Shown here: positions 8,506-16,562 of the stretch, piece after piece
Numbering within the stretch: position 1 is the first letter of the stretch
Layout of the letters: each line of letters begins with the position of its first letter
The notes under the pieces: model-generated
The model's input: only the letters and a program-made list of their open reading frames with translations
What the model was told of the DNA's origin: nothing
Databases searched by the model: none
NCBI RefSeq assembly: GCF_001422365.1
Contig: NZ_LMMT01000012.1
Span: forward strand, 436,712-500,711
DNA: 64,000 bases
Reading direction: 5' to 3'
Source of the DNA: Pseudorhodoferax sp. Leaf265
GTDB taxonomy: Bacteria; Pseudomonadota; Gammaproteobacteria; Burkholderiales; Burkholderiaceae_C
Program-made: the position numbers and the translations under genes

Positions 8506-8817
8506 ATGCGCAGTGAAGTGTCCGTGCGGCTGGCCGGTGGCCAGGAACTGCGTTTCGACCTCGAGGACGCCACGCCCATGCTGCAGGAGCAGGCCCGCGT
8601 CTGGCTGGACACGCAGTTCGTGCAGCTGGAGTGCGAGCCCCTGCGTGCCACCGGCAAGGTGCTGCTGGCCGACAAGCTGGTCGCCATCGCCCGTGCCGCC
8701 GGCCCCGAGTTGCTTGCCGACCCGCAGTGGTTCGCGAGCTTCGCGCGCGCCGCGAGCGCGGCGCTGGCCAAGCCGGTCGTGCGGCTGGACCTGGACCAGC
8801 TGACCGTCAGCTACTGA
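8506..8817 (+). CDS. Small conserved-type protein of unknown function
   Basis: A 103-residue protein. The start at 8506 follows a GGGAG ribosome site at 8496-8500; an in-frame ATG at 8479 is less likely. It reads like a soluble alpha/beta protein (RSEVSVRLAGGQELRFDLED, then a helical part). There is no signal peptide, cysteine motif or membrane segment. It lies 68 bp after aroG and its last seven bases overlap the end of the converging mpl gene. A GC-rich inverted repeat (CCGCGG near 8459-8464 and 8471-8476) sits between aroG and this gene without a T-run. I do not recognise the family. Confidence 0.6.
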   Translation: MRSEVSVRLAGGQELRFDLEDATPMLQEQARVWLDTQFVQLECEPLRATGKVLLADKLVAIARAAGPELLADPQWFASFARAASAALAKPVVRLDLDQLTVSY

Positions 8818-10208
8818 GCGAAGCGCGCCCTGAGCGCATCGAGCAGGCGGGTGTGCACGCCGCCGAAGCCGCCGTTGCTCATGCACAGCAGGTGGTCGCC
8901 GGACTGCACGGCGGCCAGCACCTGGGTGAGCAACTGGTCGATGCTGTCGGCCACCTGGATGCGTTCGCCCATGGCGGCCAGGGCTTCGCGCGGGTCCCAG
9001 CCGAGTCCGGCCGCATGGCAGAACGCCAGGTCGGCCGATTCCAGGCTCCAGGGCAGCTTGGCGCTCATGCTGCCCAGTTTCATGGTGTTGCTGCGCGGCT
9101 CGAAGATGGCGAGGATGCGGCCGCCGGCCGGGCCGATCTGGGCGCGCAGGCCGTCCACCGTGGTGCGGATCGCCGTGGGGTGGTGGGCGAAGTCGTCGTA
9201 GACGCGCACCGAGCCGCCACCGGCGGCGACTTCGCCACGCAGTTCCATGCGCCGGCGCACGTTCTCGAAGCGCTGCAAGGCCTCGGCCGCTACCGCGGGC
9301 GCCACGCCCAGGTGCTCGGCCGCGGCAATGGCGGCCAGCGCGTTCATGCGGTTGTGCAGGCCCGACAGCGCCCACTGCACCTGGGCCACGGGCCGGCCCT
9401 GGTCGAGCACGTCGAAGCGCTCGGCCGTGCCCTTTGCCGTGAAGCGCCCGCCTGCGCCGAAGCCCACGGTCTCGCTCCAGCAGCCCTGGGCCAGCACGCG
9501 CGCGAGGGCGGCTTCCTCGGTGTTGACGACCACACGGCCCCGGCCCGGCACGGTGCGCACGAGGTGGTGGAACTGGCGCTCGATGGCGGGCAAATCGTCA
9601 AAGATGTCGGCGTGGTCGAACTCCAGGTTGTTCAGTACGGCCGTGCGCGGGCGGTAGTGCACGAACTTGCTGCGCTTGTCGAAGAAAGCCGTGTCGTATT
9701 CGTCGGCCTCGATCACGAAGCAGCCACCGGGCGCGCCGAGCCGGGCCGAGATGCCGAAGTTCAAAGGCACGCCGCCGACCAGGAAGCCAGGGTTCAGGCC
9801 GGCGCACTCGAGCACCCACGCCAGCATCGAGGTGGTGGTGGTCTTGCCGTGCGTGCCGGCGACGGCCAGCACATGCCGGCCCTGCAGCAGTTGCTCGGCC
9901 AGCCACTGCGGGCCACTGGTGTAGGCCGCGCCCGCGTCCAGGATGGCCTCCATGAGCGGGAACTTGGGCGTGCCGTCGGCCAGCCGGGCCCGGGACACGA
10001 CGTTGCCGACCACGAAGACATCCGGCGCCAGCGCCAGCTGGTCCGCGCCGAAACCTTCGATCAGGTCGATGCCAAGCGAGCGCAACTGGTCGCTCATGGG
10101 GGGGTAGACGCCGGCATCGCAGCCGGTCACGCGGTGGCCGGCGCTGCGCGCGAGCGCCGCCAGGCCGCCCATGAAGGTGCCGCAGATGCCGAGGATATGG
10201 ATGTGCAT
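8811..10208 (-). CDS. mpl: UDP-N-acetylmuramate:L-alanyl-gamma-D-glutamyl-meso-diaminopimelate ligase
   Basis: A 465-residue Mur-ligase-family enzyme of peptidoglycan recycling: it joins the released tripeptide L-Ala-gamma-D-Glu-mDAP to UDP-MurNAc. The N-terminal MHIHILGICGTFMGGLA block and the absence of the longer MurC start identify Mpl rather than MurC. The ATP-binding loop GTHGKTTTT is at residues 118-126; EADEYDTAFFDKRSKF and VYDDFAHHPTA are also typical. Its recycling role fits with ampD elsewhere in the window. Its -10 (TAGAAT, 10215-10220 on the minus strand) ends six bases before the ATG. Confidence 0.95.
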   Translation of the reverse strand: MHIHILGICGTFMGGLAALARSAGHRVTGCDAGVYPPMSDQLRSLGIDLIEGFGADQLALAPDVFVVGNVVSRARLADGTPKFPLMEAILDAGAAYTSGPQWLAEQLLQGRHVLAVAGTHGKTTTTSMLAWVLECAGLNPGFLVGGVPLNFGISARLGAPGGCFVIEADEYDTAFFDKRSKFVHYRPRTAVLNNLEFDHADIFDDLPAIERQFHHLVRTVPGRGRVVVNTEEAALARVLAQGCWSETVGFGAGGRFTAKGTAERFDVLDQGRPVAQVQWALSGLHNRMNALAAIAAAEHLGVAPAVAAEALQRFENVRRRMELRGEVAAGGGSVRVYDDFAHHPTAIRTTVDGLRAQIGPAGGRILAIFEPRSNTMKLGSMSAKLPWSLESADLAFCHAAGLGWDPREALAAMGERIQVADSIDQLLTQVLAAVQSGDHLLCMSNGGFGGVHTRLLDALRARFAQ

Positions 10209-10263
10209 CGCGGGATTCTAGGAGTGGCGCCAGGGCTGTTCGGGCGCGGCGCACAATCCGTCC
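10209..10263. promoter_or_regulatory. Divergent promoters for mpl and the 10264 gene, both of leaderless layout
   Basis: In this 55-bp gap a minus-strand TAGAAT (10220-10215) ends six bases before the mpl ATG, and a plus-strand CACAAT (10252-10257) ends six bases before the ATG at 10264. Neither has a good -35 box or a ribosome site, so both mRNAs may start at the start codon. Confidence 0.5.
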
Positions 10264-10860
10264 ATGGACAACGCAAGTGCAGAGATCGCGGCCGTTGCGG
10301 CGCGCCTGGTCGTCGACGACGGGCTGGAGTGGGGGGCCGCCAAGCGCCGTGCAGTGCAGCAACTGGGCCTGGGGTCGCGCGCACGGCTGCCGGGCAACGA
10401 TGAACTGGAAGACGCAGTGCGCGAGCACATTGCGATCTTCTGCGCCGACACCCAACCCCGGGAGCTGGCTGCGCTGCGCCGGCTGGCACTGACCTGGATG
10501 GAGCGGCTGGAGTCCTTCCGCCCCTACCTGGCCGGCGCCGTGTGGCATGGCACGGCCACGCGCCGCTCCGACATCTATCTGCAGCTGTTCTGCGACGACC
10601 CGAAGTCGGCCGAGATCATGTTGATCGACCGTGGCGTGCGCTACGCGCCCAGCACCGTGCCCGGCTTTCGCGGCGACCCTGTCGAGGCGCTGAGCCTGCA
10701 AAGCCGGTGCTCCGATCTCGACGAGACCATCGGCGTGCACCTGCTGGTGCACGACCTGGGCGAACTGCGCGGTGCCTTGAAGCCCGATGCGCGCGGCCGC
10801 ACGCCGCGCGGCAGCCTGGAGGCCGTGCGCAAGCTCGTCGCACAGGAGGCCACGGCATGA
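10264..10860 (+). CDS. Conserved-type protein of unknown function upstream of tlpA
   Basis: A 198-residue soluble protein. The N-terminal half is helical (AAKRRAVQQLGLGSRARLPGNDELEDAVREHI). The middle, LAGAVWHGTATRRSDIYLQL followed by FCDDPKSAEIMLIDRGV, faintly resembles a nucleotidyltransferase-like fold, but I cannot confirm this. Its stop overlaps the start of the tlpA-like gene (ATGA), so the two are translationally coupled. It may act in the same redox or envelope process, which is inference from coupling only. Confidence 0.6.
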   Translation: MDNASAEIAAVAARLVVDDGLEWGAAKRRAVQQLGLGSRARLPGNDELEDAVREHIAIFCADTQPRELAALRRLALTWMERLESFRPYLAGAVWHGTATRRSDIYLQLFCDDPKSAEIMLIDRGVRYAPSTVPGFRGDPVEALSLQSRCSDLDETIGVHLLVHDLGELRGALKPDARGRTPRGSLEAVRKLVAQEATA

Positions 10861-11405
10861 GCGGGCGAACTTTTTCTCCTGCCCGGCGTGGCGTGCTGCT
10901 GGCCGCCGGTGCGGTGGCGCTGGTGGCCGGCGCCGGCTCTGCCTGGTGGTTGCGCCGGGCGGGTGCGGCAGTTCCGGCCGAAAGCGCCGGCCTGTGGGCG
11001 CTGAAAAGCGAGCGGCCCGAAGGTGGAACGCTGCCCATGTCCGCCTTCAAGGGGCGTGCGCTGCTGGTCAACTTCTGGGCGCCGTGGTGCCCGCCCTGCG
11101 TCGAGGAACTGCCCATGATCGATGCCTTCTTCCGTCAACATGCGCCGAACGGTTGGCAAGTGGTCGGCTTGGCCGTCGACAAGCCCGCGGCCGTGCAGAA
11201 GTTCCTCGACAAGACGCCGGTCGCTTTCCCGGTTGGCATCCTGGGTCTGGCGGGCCTGTCGGTGGTCAAGGAACTGGGCAATGCCGCGGGCGGTTTGCCC
11301 TTCACCTTGGTGCTGGATGCGACCGGACATGTGGCCGAACGTAAAATAGGGCAAATAACCCCCCAAGATTTGCAACGTTGGGCGACGCAAATCCGCGTTT
11401 CCTAG
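10857..11405 (+). CDS. tlpA: TlpA-family membrane-anchored thioredoxin
   Basis: A 182-residue thiol-disulfide oxidoreductase facing the periplasm. The first about 30 residues contain an Arg-rich start and one hydrophobic segment (VLLAAGAVALVAGAGSAWWL), an anchor or uncleaved signal. The active site WCPPC has its cysteines at residues 78 and 81, inside the typical LLVNFWAPWCPPCVEELP block. The start is fixed by the ATGA overlap with the upstream gene and an AGGAGG at 10844-10849. Such proteins reduce apocytochrome c or other exported thiols. The partner is not identifiable here. Confidence 0.9.
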   Translation: MSGRTFSPARRGVLLAAGAVALVAGAGSAWWLRRAGAAVPAESAGLWALKSERPEGGTLPMSAFKGRALLVNFWAPWCPPCVEELPMIDAFFRQHAPNGWQVVGLAVDKPAAVQKFLDKTPVAFPVGILGLAGLSVVKELGNAAGGLPFTLVLDATGHVAERKIGQITPQDLQRWATQIRVS

Positions 11406-11528
11406 TCCCATCGACGCCAATCTGTTCGCCGTTGATCGGCGAAGAACATCAAAAATGCCTGCAATAGGCGAAAGTTTGCTGGATTTGAGTTAGATTCCAG
11501 CCTTTTCGTCTGGGCGACAGGAGCCTTC
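11406..11528 (+). promoter_or_regulatory. Promoter region of the accB operon
   Basis: This 123-bp gap is AT-rich relative to its surroundings. TAGATT at about 11491-11496 is a candidate -10, giving a leader of about 30 nt before the accB ATG at 11529; CAGGAG at 11518-11523 is the ribosome site. In many Burkholderiales an aroQ gene sits between tlpA and accB; none is present here. Confidence 0.45.
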
Positions 11529-11984
11529 ATGGATTTACGCAAACTCAAGACCTTGATCGACCTGGTCTCGGACTCCAACGTCTCCGAACTGGAAATCACC
11601 GAAGCCGAAGGCAAGGTGCGCATCGTCAAGGGCGTCCCGCCGGGCCCCGTGGCCTATGTGGCCGCACCGGTCCAGGCCGCCCAGCAGCCCGTGGCCGAGG
11701 CGGCTGCGGCGCCCGTTGCCGCCGCACCCGCTGCGGCGCCGGCCATCAAGGGACATGTGGCCAAGTCGCCCATGGTGGGCACCTTCTACCGTTCGCCCAG
11801 TCCCGGCGCCAAGGCCTTCGTGGAGATCGGCAGCACGGTCAAGGAAGGCGAGACGGTCTGCATCATCGAGGCCATGAAGATCCTCAACGAGATCGAGGCC
11901 GACAAGGCCGGCACGATCACGCAGATCCTGTGCGAGAACGGCCAGGCCGTCGAGTACGGCCAGCCGCTGTTCGTCATCGAATAA
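11529..11984 (+). CDS. accB: Biotin carboxyl carrier protein of acetyl-CoA carboxylase
   Basis: A 151-residue protein that carries biotin between the biotin carboxylase and the carboxyltransferase in the first committed step of fatty-acid synthesis. The N-terminal segment ([23 protein letters not shown]) and Ala/Pro-rich linker (about residues 45-75) are typical. The C-terminal biotinyl domain holds EAMKILNE with the biotinylated Lys117. It is followed by accC, with a short overlapping open frame in between (see 11993-12118). Confidence 0.96.
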   Translation: MDLRKLKTLIDLVSDSNVSELEITEAEGKVRIVKGVPPGPVAYVAAPVQAAQQPVAEAAAAPVAAAPAAAPAIKGHVAKSPMVGTFYRSPSPGAKAFVEIGSTVKEGETVCIIEAMKILNEIEADKAGTITQILCENGQAVEYGQPLFVIE

Positions 11985-11992
11985 GCCGCCTC

Positions 11993-12118
11993 ATGTTCAA
12001 GAAGATCCTCGTCGCCAACCGCGGCGCTCGCGCGCTGGCGCGGACGGACGCAGTCCGGCACATCGCATTGGCACGCGCAGCGTGCTGGGCGATTTCGCCG
12101 CGGAGCCGCAATGTTTAA
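11993..12118 (+). CDS. Short open frame repeating the accC start (upstream ORF or duplication remnant)
   Basis: This 41-codon frame starts 8 nt after the accB stop. Its first 11 residues, [11 protein letters not shown], are identical to AccC, after which the sequence diverges ([10 protein letters not shown]...). The first 34 bases match the true accC start (12111-12144) at 31 positions; all three differences are synonymous third positions (TTC/TTT, AAG/AAA, AAG/AAA). The frame ends at the TAA inside the real accC start (ATGTTTAAA), overlapping it by 8 nt, so a ribosome finishing here could re-initiate at accC. It may be a partial tandem duplication or a functional coupling ORF. No family beyond AccC residues 1-11 is recognisable. 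Confidence 0.55.
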   Translation: MFKKILVANRGARALARTDAVRHIALARAACWAISPRSRNV

Positions 12119-12153
12119 AAAAATCCTCGTCGCCAACCGCGGCGAAATCGCCC
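12087..12153 (+). repeat. 17-bp perfect inverted repeat enclosing the accC start codon
   Basis: GGGCGATTTCGCCGCGG (12087-12103) is exactly complementary to 12137-12153, leaving a 33-nt loop that holds the accC ATG (12111) and part of its GGAG ribosome site (12102-12105). In RNA this would be a very stable hairpin. The 5' arm lies inside the preceding short frame (11993-12118), so its translation would open the hairpin. Two smaller perfect hairpins, both with a GCA loop, lie just upstream: CGGAC/GTCCG, and GCACGC/GCGTGC at about 12071-12085. Confidence 0.75.
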
Positions 12154-13460
12154 TGCGGATCCAGCGCGCCTGCCGTGAGCTCGGCATCAAGGCCGTGATG
12201 GTCTATTCCGAGGCCGACCGCGACGCCAAGTACGTGCGCCTGGCCGACGAGGCCGTCTGCATCGGCCCGGCACCCTCGGCCCAGAGCTACCTCAACATGC
12301 CGGCCATCATCTCGGCTGCCGAAGTCACCGATGCCGAAGCCATCCACCCCGGCTACGGCTTCCTGAGCGAGAACGCCGATTTCGCCGAGCGCGTCGAGAA
12401 GAGCGGCTTCCAGTTCATCGGCCCGACGCCCGAGAACATCCGCATGATGGGCGACAAGGTCTCGGCCAAGCAGGCCATGATCAAGGCCGGCGTGCCCTGC
12501 GTGCCGGGCTCGGAGGGCGAACTGCCCGACGATCCGGTGCAGATGCGCCGCATCGCCAAGACCATCGGCTACCCGGTCATCATCAAGGCCGCCGGCGGCG
12601 GTGGCGGGCGCGGCATGCGCGTGGTCCACACCGAGGCGGCGCTCGTCAACGCGGTGCAGATGACCAAGGCCGAGGCCGGCGTGGCCTTCGGCAACCCGGC
12701 CGTCTACATGGAGAAGTTCCTGCAGAACCCGCGGCACGTGGAGATCCAGGTGCTGGCGGACAAGCACAAGAACGCCGTGTACCTGGGCGAGCGCGACTGC
12801 TCCATGCAGCGGCGCCACCAGAAGGTCATTGAGGAGGCGCCCGCGCCGGGCATCCCGCGCAAGCTGATCGAGCGCATTGGCGAGCGTTGCGTGGCGGCCT
12901 GCAAGCGCATCGGCTACCGCGGCGCCGGCACCTTCGAGTTCCTGTACGAGAACGGCGAGTTCTACTTCATCGAGATGAACACGCGCGTGCAGGTCGAGCA
13001 CCCGGTGACCGAGCTGATCACCGGCGTGGACGTGGTGCGTACGCAGATCATGGTGGCGGCCGGCGAGAAGCTGCCGTTCACGCAGCGCCAGATCGAGATC
13101 CGCGGCCATGCCATCGAGTGCCGCGTGAACGCGGAAGACCCGTACAAGTTCACGCCTTCGCCGGGCCGCATCACGACCTGGCATGCGCCAGGCGGACCTG
13201 GGGTGCGCGTGGATTCGCACGCCTACAGCAACTACTTCGTGCCGCCCAACTACGACTCCATGATCGGCAAGATCATCGTGCACGGCGACACGCGCGAGCA
13301 GGCCATGGCCCGCATGCGCACGGCGCTGGCCGAGACCGTCATCGAGGGCATCAACACCAACATCCCGCTGCACCGCGAGCTGATGGTGGACGCCAAGTTC
13401 ATGGCGGGCGGCACCAACATCCACTACCTGGAAGAGTGGCTGGCGCAGCACAAGCGGTGA
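12111..13460 (+). CDS. accC: Biotin carboxylase subunit of acetyl-CoA carboxylase
   Basis: A 449-residue ATP-grasp enzyme that carboxylates the biotin on AccB with bicarbonate and ATP. The full standard sequence runs from [21 protein letters not shown] to the C-terminal EEWLAQHKR, including the glycine-rich ATP loop [28 protein letters not shown] and [14 protein letters not shown]. Length matches the family. The ATG at 12111 is used because it alone continues into the conserved protein. The copy of the 5' end at 11993 and the hairpin around this start are unusual. Confidence 0.97.
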   Translation: MFKKILVANRGEIALRIQRACRELGIKAVMVYSEADRDAKYVRLADEAVCIGPAPSAQSYLNMPAIISAAEVTDAEAIHPGYGFLSENADFAERVEKSGFQFIGPTPENIRMMGDKVSAKQAMIKAGVPCVPGSEGELPDDPVQMRRIAKTIGYPVIIKAAGGGGGRGMRVVHTEAALVNAVQMTKAEAGVAFGNPAVYMEKFLQNPRHVEIQVLADKHKNAVYLGERDCSMQRRHQKVIEEAPAPGIPRKLIERIGERCVAACKRIGYRGAGTFEFLYENGEFYFIEMNTRVQVEHPVTELITGVDVVRTQIMVAAGEKLPFTQRQIEIRGHAIECRVNAEDPYKFTPSPGRITTWHAPGGPGVRVDSHAYSNYFVPPNYDSMIGKIIVHGDTREQAMARMRTALAETVIEGINTNIPLHRELMVDAKFMAGGTNIHYLEEWLAQHKR

Positions 13461-13465
13461 GTTCC

Positions 13466-14365
13466 ATGTTCGAACTGCGCCTGCTGTGCCCGGAGGACCG
13501 GGTAGAGACCCTGAGCGATGCGCTGGAAGCGCTGGACGCGCTGTCGGTCAGCGTCGAGGACGCCGATGGCGACACCAAGGCCGAGCACGCCCTGTTCGGC
13601 GAGCCCGGCATGCCCCCACCGGCCGAGGGCTGGCAGCGTTCGCGCCTGGTGGCCTTGTTCGCCACCGAGGCGCTGGCCGACGAGGCCGCGTTGCTGCTGC
13701 AGGCGCAGGATTTCTTCGCGGCCTGCACGCTGCAGGGCGTGGGTGCCGTGCCCGACGAGGACTGGGTGCGCTTGACGCAATCGCAGTTCGCGCCGGTCGA
13801 GATCACGCCGGCCTTCTGGATCGTGCCGACCTGGCATGAGCCGCCGGCCGCGGCGCAGCACGTGCTGCGGCTGGACCCGGGCCTGGCCTTCGGCACCGGT
13901 ACGCACCCGACCACGCGCATGTGCCTGCGCTGGATCGCCGGCCGCGGGACGGGTGGCGACTGGGGCCGCGTGTTGGACTACGGCTGCGGTTCCGGCATCC
14001 TGGCCATCGCGGCCGCCAAGCATGGCGCCAGCGCCGTCGATGCCGTCGACATCGACGAGGCGGCCGTGCAGGCCACCGGCGACAACGCCCACGCCAACGG
14101 CGTGCTCCTGCGTGCCGGCCTTCCCGATGCCGCGAGCGGCGTCTACCAGGTGGTGCTGGCCAACATCCTGGCCACGCCGCTCAAGATGCTGGCGCCGTTG
14201 CTCAGCGCCCATGTGGCGCCCGGCGGTGCCCTGGTGCTGGCCGGCATCCTCGCGCGCCAGGCCGACGAGCTCAAGGCCGCCTACGCGCCCTATCTGGCGC
14301 TGCAGGTGGCTGACGAGGAAGACGGCTGGATCCTGATGACGGCCACGCGCGGCGCGCCACGCTGA
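13466..14365 (+). CDS. prmA: Ribosomal protein L11 methyltransferase
   Basis: A 299-residue S-adenosylmethionine-dependent enzyme that methylates ribosomal protein L11. The N-terminal substrate-recognition domain (residues 1 to about 110) is followed by the catalytic domain with DPGLAFGTGTHPTTRMCL, the SAM-binding LDYGCGSGILAIAA and the NILATPL motif. The start at 13466 lies five bases after the accC stop. The accB-accC-prmA order is common in betaproteobacteria. Confidence 0.94.
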   Translation: MFELRLLCPEDRVETLSDALEALDALSVSVEDADGDTKAEHALFGEPGMPPPAEGWQRSRLVALFATEALADEAALLLQAQDFFAACTLQGVGAVPDEDWVRLTQSQFAPVEITPAFWIVPTWHEPPAAAQHVLRLDPGLAFGTGTHPTTRMCLRWIAGRGTGGDWGRVLDYGCGSGILAIAAAKHGASAVDAVDIDEAAVQATGDNAHANGVLLRAGLPDAASGVYQVVLANILATPLKMLAPLLSAHVAPGGALVLAGILARQADELKAAYAPYLALQVADEEDGWILMTATRGAPR

Positions 14366-14373
14366 CCGCGTCC

Positions 14374-15567
14374 ATGGCCCAGCTGATCACACGCTGCCCT
14401 GCATGCGGAACCCGCTTCAGGGTCGTGCCCGATCAGCTGCGCATCTCCGAAGGCTGGGTGCGCTGCGGCCACTGCGCCGAGATCTTTGACGCTGCCCGCC
14501 ACCTGGGCGCACCGGACGAAGCCGCCCCGGCGGCATTGGCGACGGCCGAGTCCGTGGCCGAGGCGCCGCAGCCCGTCGAAGCCGAAGGCCTGGAGGCGAA
14601 CGAGCGCCAGGCACCGCAGCCCGTCGCCGACGACGATGTGCCGCCCTGGCTGCCCCATGCGCCTGCCGAGATCCCGGTGACCGATTCCGTCGCGTCGCTG
14701 GAGCAGGACCTGGCCGACTACGTGCAGGCCCAGGCTGCTGGTCCGGCCGCGGAACCGGCCTCTGGCCTGCCCGGGGCAACCGTCGTGCCGGAGTTGCAGC
14801 GCGTCAGCGCCGAGCCGGGGCAGACACCCACGCCGGCCGAGCCGCCCGGCCGCCTCGTGGTGTCGCTGGCGGCCGGGTCGGCGCCGCCGCTGCGGACCGC
14901 CCAGGCCGACCACGCCATGCCCTTGCCGCTGCGCGCGGCCGCCGAGGACGCGCCCAGGCCCGCGCCGTTGCCGCCACGCGTGGTGGCTGCGCCACCCGTG
15001 GTGCGGCCCGTTCCGCAAGACCCGACGCATGCCGAACTCTCGTTCCTGCGCGATGCCGCGCCCGTGCCGCCCGTGGTGGTGCCAGCCACCACGCGCCGCA
15101 CGCGCCTGCTCTGGTCCCTGACCGCCGGCCTGGCCGGGGTGCTGCTCCTGTGGCAGTGGGCCGTGCACGAGCGCGACCGCCTGGCCGCCACGGCGCCCGG
15201 CCTGCAGCCACTGCTGAGCGTGCTGTGCGCACCGCTGTCCTGCAGCGTCCAGCCACTGCGCCGCATCGACGCCATCGTCATCGACGGCTCGGCTTTCCAG
15301 GCTCTGGGCGATGGCGGCTTCCGGCTCAGCCTGACGCTGCGCAACCGGGCCGCGCATGCGGTGGCGCTGCCGGCCATCGCGCTGACGTTGACCGACATCG
15401 CCGAGCAGCCCGTGCTGCGCCGCGTGCTGATGCCGCAGGAGCTTGGCAGCCCGCCCGCAGCGCTGGATGCCCATGGCGAATGGACGGCCAGTGCCGACCT
15501 GCAGATCGCCGACAACGCGGGCCGCGCGCGCGTCGTTGGCTACCGGCTCGACCCCTTCTATCCCTGA
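14374..15567 (+). CDS. Zinc-ribbon plus DUF3426 membrane protein
   Basis: A 397-residue protein. Cysteines 8, 11, 31 and 34 (CPAC...CGHC) form the MJ0042-type zinc ribbon in MAQLITRCPACGTRF-CGHCAEIFDA. A long Ala/Pro/Glu-rich linker (about 45-240) of low complexity follows, then one membrane segment (about 246-265, LLWSLTAGLAGVLLLWQWAV), then a DUF3426-like domain with the LRRIDAIVIDGSAFQ and FRLSLTLRNRA motifs. This places a cytoplasmic zinc ribbon and an extracytoplasmic C-terminus. Function is unknown. It sits 8 bp after prmA and 23 bp before the PfkB kinase gene, so it is probably in the same operon. Confidence 0.85.
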   Translation: MAQLITRCPACGTRFRVVPDQLRISEGWVRCGHCAEIFDAARHLGAPDEAAPAALATAESVAEAPQPVEAEGLEANERQAPQPVADDDVPPWLPHAPAEIPVTDSVASLEQDLADYVQAQAAGPAAEPASGLPGATVVPELQRVSAEPGQTPTPAEPPGRLVVSLAAGSAPPLRTAQADHAMPLPLRAAAEDAPRPAPLPPRVVAAPPVVRPVPQDPTHAELSFLRDAAPVPPVVVPATTRRTRLLWSLTAGLAGVLLLWQWAVHERDRLAATAPGLQPLLSVLCAPLSCSVQPLRRIDAIVIDGSAFQALGDGGFRLSLTLRNRAAHAVALPAIALTLTDIAEQPVLRRVLMPQELGSPPAALDAHGEWTASADLQIADNAGRARVVGYRLDPFYP

Positions 15568-15590
15568 TCTTCCACCTTCCAGGAGTCTCC

Positions 15591-16493
15591 ATGGCCAGCA
15601 TCATCTGCGGCTCGCTCGCGTTCGACACCATCATGCGATTTGAGGGGCGGTTCTCCGACCAGATCCTGCCCGACCAGATCCACAACCTGAACGTGTCGTT
15701 CCTGGTCCCCAGCCTGCGGCGCGACTTCGGCGGCTGTGCCGGCAACATCGCCTACGCGCTCCAGCAACTCGGTGGCGACCCGCTGCCCATGGCCACGCTG
15801 GGCACCGATGGTGCCGACTACCTGCAGCGCCTGAAGGACCTGGGCATCGCCACCGACTACGTGAGCGTGGTGGAGGGCAGCTACACGGCCCAGGCCATGA
15901 TCATGACGGACAGCGACAACAACCAGATCACGGCCTTCCACCCCGGCGCCATGATGCAGGCGCACCAGACGCGCATCGAGGCGCGCGGCGATGTGAAGCT
16001 CGGCATCGTTTCGCCCGACGGGCGAGACGCCATGCTGCAGCACGCCGAGCAGTTCGCCGCTGCCGGCATTCCCTTCGTCTTCGATCCGGGCCAGGGCCTG
16101 CCGATGTTCGATGGCGCCGCGCTGCGCCATTTCGTCTCGCTGGCCACCTGGGTCACCGTCAACGACTACGAGGGCAAGATGCTCAGCGACCGCACCGGCC
16201 TGGGTTTCGCCGAACTCTCGCGCCAGGTGCAGGGGCTGGTGGTCACGCTGGGCGGCGAGGGCAGCGAGGTCTGGGTCGCGGGCGAGCGCACACTGGTCGC
16301 GCCGGTGCGCGTGGACGAACTCGTCGATCCCACGGGCTGCGGCGACGCCTACCGCGGCGCTTTGCTGTTCGGACTGGAGCGTGGCTGGCCGCTGGCGCGT
16401 TGCGCTGAGCTGGGCAGCCGCATCGGGGCCTTGAAGATTGCCCAGCGCGGCCCGCAGAACTACAGCGTGGACCGGGCCGCATGGGGTTTGTGA
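15591..16493 (+). CDS. PfkB-family carbohydrate/nucleoside kinase (adenosine kinase-like)
   Basis: A 300-residue ribokinase-superfamily enzyme. The start at 15591 has a CAGGAG ribosome site (15580-15585). Seen: the N-terminal strand SIICGSLAFDTIM, the substrate-binding GGCAGNIAYALQQLGGDPLPMATLG, and the anion-hole/catalytic motif DPTGCGDAYRGALLFG with the catalytic Asp at about 252. Proteobacterial homologues of this subgroup are usually called adenosine kinase, but the substrate cannot be fixed from sequence. It is the last gene of the accB operon region. Confidence 0.85.
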   Translation: MASIICGSLAFDTIMRFEGRFSDQILPDQIHNLNVSFLVPSLRRDFGGCAGNIAYALQQLGGDPLPMATLGTDGADYLQRLKDLGIATDYVSVVEGSYTAQAMIMTDSDNNQITAFHPGAMMQAHQTRIEARGDVKLGIVSPDGRDAMLQHAEQFAAAGIPFVFDPGQGLPMFDGAALRHFVSLATWVTVNDYEGKMLSDRTGLGFAELSRQVQGLVVTLGGEGSEVWVAGERTLVAPVRVDELVDPTGCGDAYRGALLFGLERGWPLARCAELGSRIGALKIAQRGPQNYSVDRAAWGL

Positions 16494-16508
16494 GCGGGCC
16501 ATGAAATG

Positions 16509-16539
16509 AAAAAGCCCGGGGCCTTGCGGCACCGGGCTT
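16509..16539 (-). terminator. Terminator of the histone-like gene
   Basis: An 8-bp perfect stem AAGCCCGG (16512-16519) / CCGGGCTT (16532-16539) is followed on the minus strand by a run of T (A-run at 16509-16513 on the plus strand). It lies between the converging kinase and histone-like genes, and may also slow plus-strand transcripts. Confidence 0.85.
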
Positions 16540-16562
16540 GGTCGCGCCTTGCAGCGCAACGC

